A stretch of 64,000 bases of DNA from Cymbomonas tetramitiformis (lineage: Eukaryota > Chlorophyta > Pyramimonadophyceae > Pyramimonadales > Pyramimonadaceae). Location: contig LGRX02035251.1 of the NCBI GenBank assembly GCA_001247695.2, forward strand, positions 1 through 64,000, given 5' to 3'. A program made the position numbers and the translations under genes. Below are positions 53,052 to 63,800 of the stretch, one piece after another; within the stretch, counting starts at the first letter, position 1; the number at the start of each line of letters is the position of its first letter. The notes under the pieces were generated by a model that did no database searches, was not told the origin of the DNA, and was given only the letters and a program-made list of their open reading frames with translations.

Positions 53052-55895
53052 TATATATATATCTATGTTTTGTACATGTAGTATATTTGTACATTATAAT
53101 GAGGTTATGTATGTATATATATATATCCACATTCTTCCCCCCTCAAGGAAGTGTGAATACACATAGGCAGTTGTCAGTTGCCTTTATACCTCATGATTAG
53201 CATGCAGTCCTTATAGGAAGCAGCGTATACAGTTTTAGGGTCGCAGCCCTACAGTTCTTGGGTTGTAGCCCGAAATACTGTCATGACTGTGCTGATTTCA
53301 GCATGACATATATGCCAAACACGAAGTGTTTCCTATCATATAGGTGGCATTTCAGGGTATGTAGCGTTACAGTGACCCTTATCTCCCACAGTGACATTAG
53401 GGTGTTACTTGCCATCAGTAACCCTAAAATATGTTAAATTAAAGCAGTATGAACATTTTGCAAAGAAATTTAAGCAAACCTGCATTCAATTTTTCACTGT
53501 GTATCACGTGGTTTTTAGAGGTATGTTACACCCCTGTAACTGTACACGTGAATATAAGTAATATTAGGGCGTTACAGGTGCTGTACTATTTTGAGCATAT
53601 TTTTCAATAGCTAATAAAATTGAGTAACGAAAAAAATGATGACCATAACATCATTTTCAAATCTAACGTGTGAGTTTTTCACGCATTTTAGCACAACAAC
53701 TTTAGTATACCCCTAGGTGTTACACACCTGATATTTAGGGTGTTACACGAGATATGACCATGCACATTATGTTTTTCCAGATACCTTAATAGGTATAAAA
53801 TCATAATTCGAGATAAAATGGGGTCGGAATTTCAGTTTTGAAATTTATCGCACTGCATTTTTACCCATTTTCCACCTTTTTTGGCCAATATATATATATC
53901 TCAGCATATATATCTTGGTGTGTGTGGAATGTGCAAGTTACAGAACTCATGCAAATTATCTCACTTTTGCACATGGTATTGTTCATGGCATAATAGTGAA
54001 GATATCTTATGGTCAACATCTGTGGTTGAACATATATATGGGTTTTACTGATTTGAAACCCATGGAAGTTGGTCCACTTCCCAATGATAAATTAGGTGTA
54101 TCAACTTTAAGCGGGTCAACCACTTAAGTGATAACTTGTCAGAACCTATGATCTATTTGGGCATATGGTTGTGCACTGAAAGAGTATCAAAATGATATCT
54201 TTAGTTTCCAAATAGATCAGGACATAGCTTGATAATAAATCTAAGCAATCTCACACAACACAATAGTGTGTGTGTGTGTGTGTGTGTCCACAACAACCTC
54301 TATCAGTTCAATATGTAGTTACTGATCTGAGAATGTACATGCTTATTGTGCTGATCAATTCTGAATCAATTGTCACAATGCAATGTTGTTGTTGTTGTTG
54401 CTCCAGCGATGATATGTGAGACGAATGAACAATGCCCAGCAGTGACCAGCTGCTTATCTGAGCATTGTATGATGCCTTCGGGTCTGGAGATTTTCTCCAT
54501 CCAGCCCTACAGCATGTTGGTTGATTCTGTCCCTTATGTATCGCCATCACTTGACATCCAGCTGCTATCGTGATCAAGCTGGATGGTACTATGCATTATG
54601 TGTTGATATGATTATTAATCATTACACTTTCGATCCAGTGCATTGTCAACTCACATAGTAGTGTCAGTGATTATTTATTACACTTCATATTTAATGATAC
54701 ACAAGTTATGTTCATGTTCACTGCAATTTATGTTCATGTACTTTCCGATTGAGTACATGTGAGTGTGTGTGGAATTGTCCTACTACACACACTTGTATAC
54801 AGATGATTACTGGTATTACGATATACCAAGATGATTTATCATATAGGATGATCTGTATACCAATCACAGAATAAATCTAACATGATGTATATCAGCTTAG
54901 CAGTGATCGTGTAATCCTGCATATTCTCATCCACAGTGATGAGTTGCTTTGGTATATTTCACATATACAGTAATCACTCGGTAATAAGAAAACCGGAGAT
55001 TTGGGACCAGCCAGCAATATTCGCCAACTTGGATACCCCCGCCGCCCCTATGAAAATCAAGAATAGTGGGTCATTTTTTCAATCAGCCAGCAATTTTCTT
55101 AAATTTTCAGTGATAAACCCGTGAAAATTCTGGATTTGGCACGCCGACAGTGTCATCATCATCTATGTCATCACCGATACGGTTCGACTACTATGACTTC
55201 TTCACTGTCATCAGCGCCATCTCCGATATCGACTTCGGTAGTCAGACAGTTCATAGCATCTGTCATTTCCACATCTGACACCTTAGGGGCTGTCATCACA
55301 TTCTTTCAGCGGAAGCTATAACACTTCGTATTATCTTGTGGATAGCTTCACAGTTTCACGGTTGACATATGCGAGCGTTGCACCTTGACTTGTAGTGCTT
55401 GACTGCGTGTTTGTTCTCACAGGTTTGCGCCCACCACCGGCCTAAGGTGGTTTGTTAAAACCGCCAATTATGGCTGGCTAAAGCTCTTATAGGGGCTTGG
55501 GGCTGAGATCCGGGCATGAGGTTCTAAACGCACTAGTCACGGAAGGGGTAGAGTGAGAGAGAGAATGAATTTCCGCTCGTGAGCACAATTGCCTAGGACT
55601 CAGATGGACCGGTCTAGCTAGCCGCAGTCTCCGAAGCAGCACGCGCGTCAACATCAAGCCTCACGACACGATCTCCACCCTCTCTTACCCTACCCTATTC
55701 CGCGGCTGTAAAATTTGAACCTTTGACCCCGCATTTTGAGCCCCTGCCCTTATTTTTTATAGATTGTTCAAGTGTAAATTTGTTTTCTCTTGCTGAGATC
55801 TTTTTAGTACAATTTTTAGAACCTTGATCACCGAACATTTTGATTTATTGGATTTTCTAGACTAACGTTCGATCACCGCGACTGTAAATTTCAAC
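52973..55895. other. AT-rich spacer with microsatellites; no gene
   Basis: Contains (tg)n at 53018-53040 and (gt)n at 54265-54287, (ta)n runs, and a cluster of gttac motifs (53365-53766). Minus-strand purine tract ttgaggggggaagaa next to TGTGGATATA near 53131 resembles a PPT/LTR junction. Near 54968 cagtaatcactcggtaataa followed by tttgggaccagc resembles the end of a pogo/Tigger-type transposon, but no partner end was found. Confidence 0.5.
53365..53766. repeat. Cluster of TTAGGG(T/C)GTTAC-type motifs
   Basis: ttagggtgttac occurs at about 53398 and 53755, ttagggcgttac at 53565, and the inverse gtaaccctaa at 53418. Inverted gttac...gtaac occurs at 53525-53540, and taggtgttac near 53714. The spacing is irregular. 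Confidence 0.55.
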
Positions 55896-58679
55896 ATGGC
55901 CTCTACACCGTACCAATTGATGGCGCCAGCGAGATTAAGAGCGCATCCGGCTGGTGCCTCAAAGAGGCAATTACAATTCGACCAACTGGTGGCCACACCA
56001 GTGGCTGCGCTTTCTCAACAATCAGCGGCTGAAAAGAAGTTTGATTCCGAGTCCGCAGCTTTTCTGGATGACCACCAGAAGATTGAGGCACTTGTGAGGG
56101 GAATTAAATCGAAGCTGTGTGGCAAGGGGGATGCCATTGACGAGTGGAGGTTTTGTGGTGACGAGTCGAATGCTCGTTCACTACTTGACTCCCTCGTTGA
56201 GGAGCTAACCTCTCGTCTCACGCGGTTTAACCCCCTCTACGCACATGCTTTCCGGCTGTCCGACGCGACCGCCACAGTGATGCCAACTCCAAACAAACTC
56301 CTAAAGGAGTTATTGGAGTATCTCTGTGGCGGGCCAGCGCTCGCTTCAGTGCGGGAAGCTCACCGTTACTTCCCTGACGACGGCAAAGTAATTCTTACCG
56401 CCTTAGTCAGGGACGTAATGCCTGATCTTGAAGACTTCGACAAGACAGACTTCATTTTCACACCCACAGTAGAGGTCCCGGCAGGTGTAAACCCCAAGCA
56501 GTTCATTAAAGCGTTCACTGACGCGGTCAGTAACGCTTCGACTGACTTGGGGCAACACTCTAGCCTCGACATCTCGAGGGAAGATGCGGTCCGTCTGTTT
56601 CTTCGTCGCACTTGTCCCGTCACCTACAAACAGGTGCACGAGGACTATGCGATTGAGAAGGTCAAAACACAGGCTGAGCTGACCCTGGTGAGCTGTGGAC
56701 TCGCGATTCAGCGAGTCTACAACACACTGGGGAAAGCGAAGCAACTGACTAGCGCTTTCTATAATGATGCAGGACACCGCAACGGTGAACGTGGCGGTCT
56801 GGATTCCAGGGGAGCCCCTGACCTGCGCCCTACCCGCCCGCGTGATGCTTACTACCCTGCTCGGTCTTCCCACCCCTTTAAGGGGAAGGGGAAGAGTTTC
56901 CGATTCGCTGCCTCCCCCTTGCCGAAGGGGGGGAATTGGCCACAGGGAATCCGCAGGAAAGGCAAAGGCACAGGCAAAGGCAAAGGCAAGAAGGGCAAGG
57001 GGCAATCGCAGAAGACCCGAGTCACCTTCCACCCGGGTTCCAAGCAGTTCATGGGCAACTGTTGGTCCTGCGGGGGGAGGCACCGCCAGGCAGACTGTAC
57101 ACACATGCAGCACCTGGCGGCACACTCCATGCGGCTTGACCCCGAGGCTCTAGCCGAAGGGGCCTTCACGGATGTTCTGACAGCTCGCTTTCAGGCAGCT
57201 TATGAGCATTCGGAGGAGGCCTTTCAGGCAGTCTGTTGGGAACACGGCACACCAGACATTTGTGACTCTTCGGAGTCGGTGTGCACGTACCCTGACGACG
57301 GATCCCTGTCCTTTGCCGCCTACCTCACCCAGGGGGATGAGGCCTCTCATGCACCCGCTTGGGCACCACAGGAGTGGACTGACTCTGAGTGGGATGCTTG
57401 GGAGCCTGACTCCTACACTCAGGAACAACATGAGGAGTGGGATCGGCTTCAGAGAAAAGCTTCCGCAAAATTCCAGGCCTTTTGCTATGCAGGGGAGGAA
57501 GCAGACTACAATGAGCAAGATCTTCAGGAGCCGTACTCTTCCCTTTCTCTAGGGAGAGTTCATTTTTGCAGCTTCGGGGTGGGTGGTGTCGATCGTGACA
57601 CCACGCACACCCCACCGGTCGTTGCCCGCATGGACTCTGCACCTGCCGTGGCACCGCTTGATCTTTCATCGTTCTACCGTGCGGACCCGAGCATCGCACG
57701 CTCACCGTGTGACCCACAGCCTGCGTCTATCCGATCACATCTCGACGCAGGTGTGATGTTATACGGGACCGCTCAGACATTGGATCATGCCGCGACTGTA
57801 TCGGGTGACACACCGGACGATGCCGAGCATGGAAACACCTGTTTGCACCCCGTGTCAGCGCTCTTCGCACACGAGACACCCCTGGAGCCTGGCTCCGGGT
57901 TGTTCGCTGACATGGTGTTGGCAGGTGACCTTCGGTTTCAGTCAATGACCGAACAACATCACAGTGAGACCCGGGAGGAAGGGGGGGCTTGGGGGCCGAG
58001 GTCTTGGAGTTCACAGCTGGAGTCTGTAACTGGACCGGAGCCCGGCCCTCCCGTGGAGCTGCGGCGGTCCCTTCCCTCACGGGTTTCAAAGGTTGTTACG
58101 CCTCCCGGCCTCACCGACAGGGAGCAGGACCACTGGGACAGGCTGTGGTGTGAGGATCACACCCAGCCCACCCAGTGGCACGACACCCTGCCGGCTTCGG
58201 CCGCAACGACACCGCCGAGGGTTCCACGAGCACCGCCTCCGGTAGTGCCCTTCCCTCCCAGCTCTGGCCCGTGCTCTGTCACTGCAGGAGCTGGACTGTA
58301 TGCCACGGCTACGGACCTCCCTGCCAGCGGGCACGGGGTGCCTGCGGGGTCCGTGGTCGAGGCCTCGGACGAGACCGACGACCCTGAGCCCCGTGGCTCA
58401 GGGGAAGGACAGTACTATGACCCTCCACCCCCCATCACTGGACCTACCCTGCGTAGGGGTGTAGGTAGGGGTGGTGTACCCTTCTACAGACATGCTCTCA
58501 TTTCCACACTTGTTGTCCTCGGCTTCCTGGGCTGTGCCATGGCAGATGTAGACTTGCTTCAGGGACAGGAGGATGCCTCGGACAGACTGAGACTGCTGTC
58601 ACCTGGGGGCCCACGGGGAGGGGCCCAGGGGACGGGGACAGGGATACTGTATGACTGGGGCTGTGCCAGGGAACAATAG
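55896..58679 (+). CDS. 927-residue Gag-like protein with zinc knuckle and C-terminal membrane segment
   Basis: An uninterrupted frame from ATG at 55896 to TAG. Residues 1-310 are mainly helical by eye, with no named domain (QLTSAFYNDAGHRNGER near the end). A Lys/Gly run (GKGTGKGKGKKGKG) precedes a knuckle at residues 389-401, C-x2-C-x3-H-x4-C (CWSCGGRHRQADC), one residue shorter than the retroviral form. Residues about 430-860 are acidic, Pro/Ser/Thr-rich. Near 867-885 is one hydrophobic stretch (ALISTLVVLGFLGCAMADV), unusual for Gag. Basic stretch plus knuckle suggests nucleic-acid binding; a retroelement Gag is the best guess. It overlaps the next ORF by 29 nt. Confidence 0.75.
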   Translation: MASTPYQLMAPARLRAHPAGASKRQLQFDQLVATPVAALSQQSAAEKKFDSESAAFLDDHQKIEALVRGIKSKLCGKGDAIDEWRFCGDESNARSLLDSLVEELTSRLTRFNPLYAHAFRLSDATATVMPTPNKLLKELLEYLCGGPALASVREAHRYFPDDGKVILTALVRDVMPDLEDFDKTDFIFTPTVEVPAGVNPKQFIKAFTDAVSNASTDLGQHSSLDISREDAVRLFLRRTCPVTYKQVHEDYAIEKVKTQAELTLVSCGLAIQRVYNTLGKAKQLTSAFYNDAGHRNGERGGLDSRGAPDLRPTRPRDAYYPARSSHPFKGKGKSFRFAASPLPKGGNWPQGIRRKGKGTGKGKGKKGKGQSQKTRVTFHPGSKQFMGNCWSCGGRHRQADCTHMQHLAAHSMRLDPEALAEGAFTDVLTARFQAAYEHSEEAFQAVCWEHGTPDICDSSESVCTYPDDGSLSFAAYLTQGDEASHAPAWAPQEWTDSEWDAWEPDSYTQEQHEEWDRLQRKASAKFQAFCYAGEEADYNEQDLQEPYSSLSLGRVHFCSFGVGGVDRDTTHTPPVVARMDSAPAVAPLDLSSFYRADPSIARSPCDPQPASIRSHLDAGVMLYGTAQTLDHAATVSGDTPDDAEHGNTCLHPVSALFAHETPLEPGSGLFADMVLAGDLRFQSMTEQHHSETREEGGAWGPRSWSSQLESVTGPEPGPPVELRRSLPSRVSKVVTPPGLTDREQDHWDRLWCEDHTQPTQWHDTLPASAATTPPRVPRAPPPVVPFPPSSGPCSVTAGAGLYATATDLPASGHGVPAGSVVEASDETDDPEPRGSGEGQYYDPPPPITGPTLRRGVGRGGVPFYRHALISTLVVLGFLGCAMADVDLLQGQEDASDRLRLLSPGGPRGGAQGTGTGILYDWGCAREQ

Positions 58680-59712
58680 CCCGGCCAAGCCATTCGATTG
58701 GCATATTGTATTTATGCATACTGGGGCAGTGAGATGGCAATGGGCTCGGAAGGGGACTCCCGAGCCATTGACTTCGTACTATGGGGAGCGAAAGCCTGGA
58801 CTTGATTATAGCTGGCAGCATATTATCGTACACCCTTCTGGTGCGCTACGCCGCTGGGAGCGTAATAGGGGCGGCGGCTGGTTTCTAGAAGACGCCACTC
58901 AGTTGAAGGCGCCGGTAGCGCCATTCTCATTACCGATTAGCCGCGTTGGGATCGCGTACTGGAATCCGACGATTGTGATTGACGATGACGAATATCATGG
59001 AATTCCCTACCAGGGGCGTAAGCCTACACACTCAGCGTCTACGAACAGTGAAGATTCGGGTACAGGCGCTGTGTCCTGGAGTAAGGAGAAGTTACCAGAT
59101 TCTGATGACAATGATGACGCAGGTGTCACTAACAGTAAGGAGAAGCTACCAGATTCGGATGACAAAGATGACGCGGGTGTCATACATGACATGGACACTG
59201 CCAGTCCGAAATGGGAGCCAACTTCGCCTGAATATGATGACACTGAGGATGACGTCAGCGAGTTCGATGACTTGGTAGCTGACGATGCTGAAGAACAAGC
59301 TGAAGCTCGAAGGTTGAAGAGACTGGGACTGCAATTGATCATGGATGAGAAGGGTGAACTTCACTGGGTACCAAAGGGCACCTCCCCGACCTCACCTGTT
59401 CAGCCCGATGATCAGCCTATTACCGAGCAGAAGTCTGAGGCCATATCCGAGGATGCCCCAGCCTCTGTGGTGGAGACTGTTCATGCACCACCGAAGAAAC
59501 CTTATGGGTCAGATACTGGATTGACTTCAATGGGTGAGAATAAGGCTGGGGTGTCTGAAGAGACGAAGAGGCAACCTAGGAAATATCCGAGATGTTGGAC
59601 ACATGAGTATATAACTCAATTGAAGTATTCCATAAGAAGTGACAGTGATGAAGAAGAAGGGCTTGACGTGGCTCCTCGTAGGAAGAAAGCAAAGATCAGC
59701 AAGGGACAATGA
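58651..59712 (+). CDS. 353-residue acidic protein with two W/G-A-R-W repeats
   Basis: The frame starts 29 nt before the end of the 927-residue ORF, in another frame. Residues about 15-85 hold two similar units: WHIVFMHTGAVRWQWAR and WQHIIVHPSGALRRWERN. The middle has a tandem KEKLPDSDDNDDAGV / KEKLPDSDDKDDAGV, then a long acidic part. The C-terminus has RRKKAKISK, a nuclear-signal-like cluster. No known family. Adjacency suggests it is the second ORF of the same mobile-element-like unit; the start codon is not proven. Confidence 0.6.
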   Translation: MTGAVPGNNSPAKPFDWHIVFMHTGAVRWQWARKGTPEPLTSYYGERKPGLDYSWQHIIVHPSGALRRWERNRGGGWFLEDATQLKAPVAPFSLPISRVGIAYWNPTIVIDDDEYHGIPYQGRKPTHSASTNSEDSGTGAVSWSKEKLPDSDDNDDAGVTNSKEKLPDSDDKDDAGVIHDMDTASPKWEPTSPEYDDTEDDVSEFDDLVADDAEEQAEARRLKRLGLQLIMDEKGELHWVPKGTSPTSPVQPDDQPITEQKSEAISEDAPASVVETVHAPPKKPYGSDTGLTSMGENKAGVSEETKRQPRKYPRCWTHEYITQLKYSIRSDSDEEEGLDVAPRRKKAKISKGQ

Positions 59713-60850
59713 AATCAACTGCCTTGATTAGGATTGTCCAAATGCAGATTCTCTGATTAGGATTTGTATAGGTGGCAGATGATGATATGCCAGCCGACAT
59801 GGGACAGATCGATTAGAGAATATGAACTGCGCGCCTTGAAAGTATAAGACTTGAATATTGCCCATTTGGGGGCTGTTCTAACTTGAAGTAACTATTTGGA
59901 GGAGCTGTTGCTCAACCTGTTAATTTACTGGTCAATCTTTCCTGCCATAAAGATATTGCAATTGCTTGAATTGTAGCCTTGTTCAACTGTTTATCTAGAA
60001 CATTGCAATTTTGTACACTGCAAAATTGCCGACTACGGACCTGTGCCCCAAGATTGAAGCAAGATTTACCTCTGACTGACCCTTGAGCTCAGGCTCGGAT
60101 ACAGTCACGTGCTCAAGAAGTCTTCACTTGGAAGTGGTATTGCTCTGCGCCCTTTTTGCCCCCTGACTTTCACCCTGCATGCAAACAGGCGATTTTTCAA
60201 AACCGTTATGCTGCAAAGTGGTCAGAAAGTGGGAAAAGAAGCCGCCAGCAACTCAGATTTACCGGGATTAACAGCCAGATTGACCCGAACGGAGAGTGAA
60301 AAGTGGATCAGTGGCAGATTGAGAAAAAGAGGACCTCGGAGACCGTTTTAACGTAGGCACAAAAATTCTAGACGTTTCTTGATAGTTTTTTGTCGTTTGG
60401 AACCTGGCCCCGAGACCTGGGTCCTCATAGATCGCTACATTTTAAATTCGGATGGCCAACCGGCACGGCAGAGCAAAAAAATTAGACCAATTTGAGCCCA
60501 GCAGACTACATAGAAGGAAACGGGAGCCCAGAAGGATAGTTTTCCATTTTTTTAATATCCTTTGAAGGAAAAAAATAGTCTCCAATACTGGGTCCTGGCC
60601 AATTAGTCTGGATTGCTCCGGGATGGCCGCCAAGAAGAAATTAGCCAAACTGCCGATCGACACTCCATTTTTGAAATTTGGCCACCAAAACTTGCATTTC
60701 ACTCTGGAAAGCATATTTCGTTATTCACCACGACTTCCACGCACTGCTACAAGGAAATATTTTTCTGAGTGTTCTGGGGGGATTTGCCAAATTGGACAGA
60801 TTTGACTTCCCCAACGGTCAGATTTGCACTTTGTCACTCTTAATTTCGAC
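59713..60850. other. Spacer between ORF 2 and ORF 3
   Basis: No convincing gene. Two short plus frames (60109-60351, 60623-60805) and one minus frame overlap without recognisable domains. The frame ending TGA at 60803-60805 is the same frame as the next ORF. Confidence 0.5.
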
Positions 60851-63800
60851 ATGATGCAAAACGCTAACACGGGACGCTCACCTCCAACGTCGCCTACGTC
60901 GACTCCTCGGCGTACAAGGGGACGACAGGCCAGCCAGCGCAGCACGAGAGGTGCTGCCGCCACTGGGACCACTGGCAAGGGGGCGAAGGGCACCTACAAG
61001 GCGCCCTCTCCGGGTCAGCCGCCACCGGCTGCGACAGCAGCAGGTGCGCCAAGCTTCCAGATTCCCAAGATGAAGTCGACCCTGTCAGCTGATGCTACTG
61101 AGTTTAACAGCGTGACTCCTCTGGCTCTGGACTCTGGAACCGCTTGTGTGACACCTTCCCTGGAGGAGGCTGTAACGGTACCTAAACCGCACCCTAATCC
61201 GCCTCTGAGTCATGCAAGAGCGGCGTCACCAAGGGTGCTGACTGTTGACACCCCTGGTGCAGGGCGAAACATGAGGGCGACTCCCCAGCGGTATGTCAAC
61301 TTGACCTCTCCTTCCCCTGGCATCCTGCGATTGCCAGGAAGCCGCGACCTGAGCCCTCCAGCTCCGCGCCAGCGAAGCCCGCTTCGGACTCGAGACCGGA
61401 CTCCGCCACCGCCGCGCCGCAGGAGCCCACCACGGACGCGCGACATGAGTCCTCCAGCTCCAAGACCGCGAAGTCCTTTGAACCCCTACAGGACTCCACA
61501 CACTTGGTCTGGAGCTACGGTGATGACCTCCCCGCACGGCCAGCTGCCCACGCCATTCAGCGAGAACGCGCTTCAGGCTGAGTCCGCGGGAGCAGCCTCT
61601 GTGGGACAACCTCTACCGGCTGACCGACCACCTCGCGACCCGATCGCTGTGCGCGAAATGACCGAGGTCAAAATTGCAGCATGTGAGCAGGACATGCAGA
61701 ATGAGGCGAATGAGCAGAAACCAGGACTTCGTCAATTTCCTTCCCGCTCTGATGTGGCCAACTGGCGAAAGCGCCAGCAGCCGGGTGAGAATCTCGCCTG
61801 GACTCCGCGCCCTAACCAAGGGGGTGTGGGGGCAGCGGGGAGGTCAGAGGACACGCACCAAAGCATGGCTGGCGAACTCATGGCACACTCAATGCATCCA
61901 ACTCCCTCCTCAACAAGCAACGGGGAGGTGGGGGCAGCGGGGAGGACAGGTGGCTCCGGCTTGACAGGTGGCCCACGCCACATAAGCATAGCATGTTCTG
62001 GGCATTCGCTGACATCGCCGCTTACGGAGAAGGTGAACGGTGACTCTCTGACCTCACCGATTACCGATACCGTTACGGAACCTAAGGTGATCGGTGACTC
62101 TATGGCAAGGTTATCGGTGACTTTCGAGTCCGAGAAAGACAGCGAGGCAACTTCATTGACGCCTTCACTGACTCAGGCGACTACGGAGGCAGCTACGGTT
62201 ACGGATATGCTCGAGTCCCTGTTGAACAGCGAGTCCATACCTTTGACTACCTCGCTGACCTCAACAACTACGGATATGCCCGAGTCCCTGTTGAACCGCG
62301 AGTCCAGACCTTTGACTACCTCGCTGACCTCAACAACTACGGATATGCCCGAGTCCCTGTTGAACCGCGAGTCCAGACCTTTGACTACCTCGCTGACCTC
62401 AACAACTACGGAGCAGCCAGTCAGCTCAGTCAGTTACGCAGACCTCGCACTCAGGCGTAGCATTGGACTCGCAGCCTACCAGCCGCATCTTAACCGCAAC
62501 CTACCAGTCATCGAACCCCCTTCTCAAGCAGATGTCCTCAGCAGAATTCCAGTCAGAAACTTACCTCTGAACTCAGACTCAGTGAACCAGCTTTCTCGCT
62601 GGGAGAGGCGCCATCAGAGATGGGAACAGAACCAGCAGCGCCTGGCAGAACAGCGCAGAGCACTCTTCTCTGACCCCGCCTCAGCCAGAACGCCCTCAGA
62701 TGCCTCTGTCCCCGCCCTGAACTCTCAGCATCAATCCCTAATGCAGAATCAGATGATGTTAGAGGTATCAGAGTACATGCAAAATCTGCATCAGCAAGTG
62801 CTCCAACACTATCCACATCTGACTTCAGTTCTACCAGCAGTGGGCGCTCCACCTATGACGCCCTACCAGCACACCTTAGGATGGGCGAGCGGTTTACCAG
62901 GTGCACCGGCATCAGCAGCTGGATCAGGTCCCTGGCTGGTACCAGCACCGGCTCAACCGGTTCCCGCACCGGCTCAACCTGCTCCAGCACCGGCCCAGCC
63001 GGCTCCGGCACCGGCTCATCCGGCGCCGGCACCATTTCAGCCAGATCCACCGGCTACCGGCTCATCGCCCTCTGACTCCGCTGAGCCTGATCAACCGTCA
63101 CCAGGAAACTCGCCCCCGCCTTCAGACAATGGTGAACCACGACACCGGCGTCTAGACGTGTTGTTATGGACTTTAGAAGGAGCCTCCTTCTGGTTGAGAA
63201 ATCACCTGTCCTCTTCCTCTGCAGTTACTGTCAGCCACGGCGCTGAGGCACAATACTCTTACCGACTGCCAACCATGCCTGGAAGCGCCAGTCACTTCAT
63301 AACCGATACCAATCGGATTTGGATGACTATGCTGCACATCGGAGTGGACATCCAAGACCTGGCGCAGCATGGGTCAGTGCATACTCCTGTGCGCCTGACT
63401 GAGATTGAGGACAGTGACGCTTTCACTCTGGAAGTGGAGAAAACGCAAGTGGATGAAGCGCGGCGTTGCGCGGAAAGCCGTACTGGAACTCAGCAGAGAC
63501 GCCTGCCCTTGTACTCATGGGTAACCATCGCGGAAAATGCCTTAGAGTCCGAGCTGACAGAATTTGACCCCCTGGGACTCCAAATCTGGGCAGCATTTTC
63601 ATCTTCCGAGGCGTACCTGTTTAGAGGAATGGCGGCTGGCAACCAACCAACTCCCGCCACAGTCCCGGCTAGACTGGGCGTCAATCGGTTTCCCTCTGGT
63701 GTTCCCAGCGCAGCAGAGTACAGATCGCCTGGAAATTCCTTGCCAGCGGCCCTGGGACTCCTGCCAGTAGACCAGCGCCTTTCTCAATTCCCAGGGCACC

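Noticed and set aside
54968..55030. Sequence resembling a pogo/Tigger terminal inverted repeat.
   Set aside because: No complementary end or transposase found, so not called as an element.
61674..61964. Short plus and minus ORFs within 60.9-64 kb.
   Set aside because: Shadows of the 1050-codon frame that runs off the window end.
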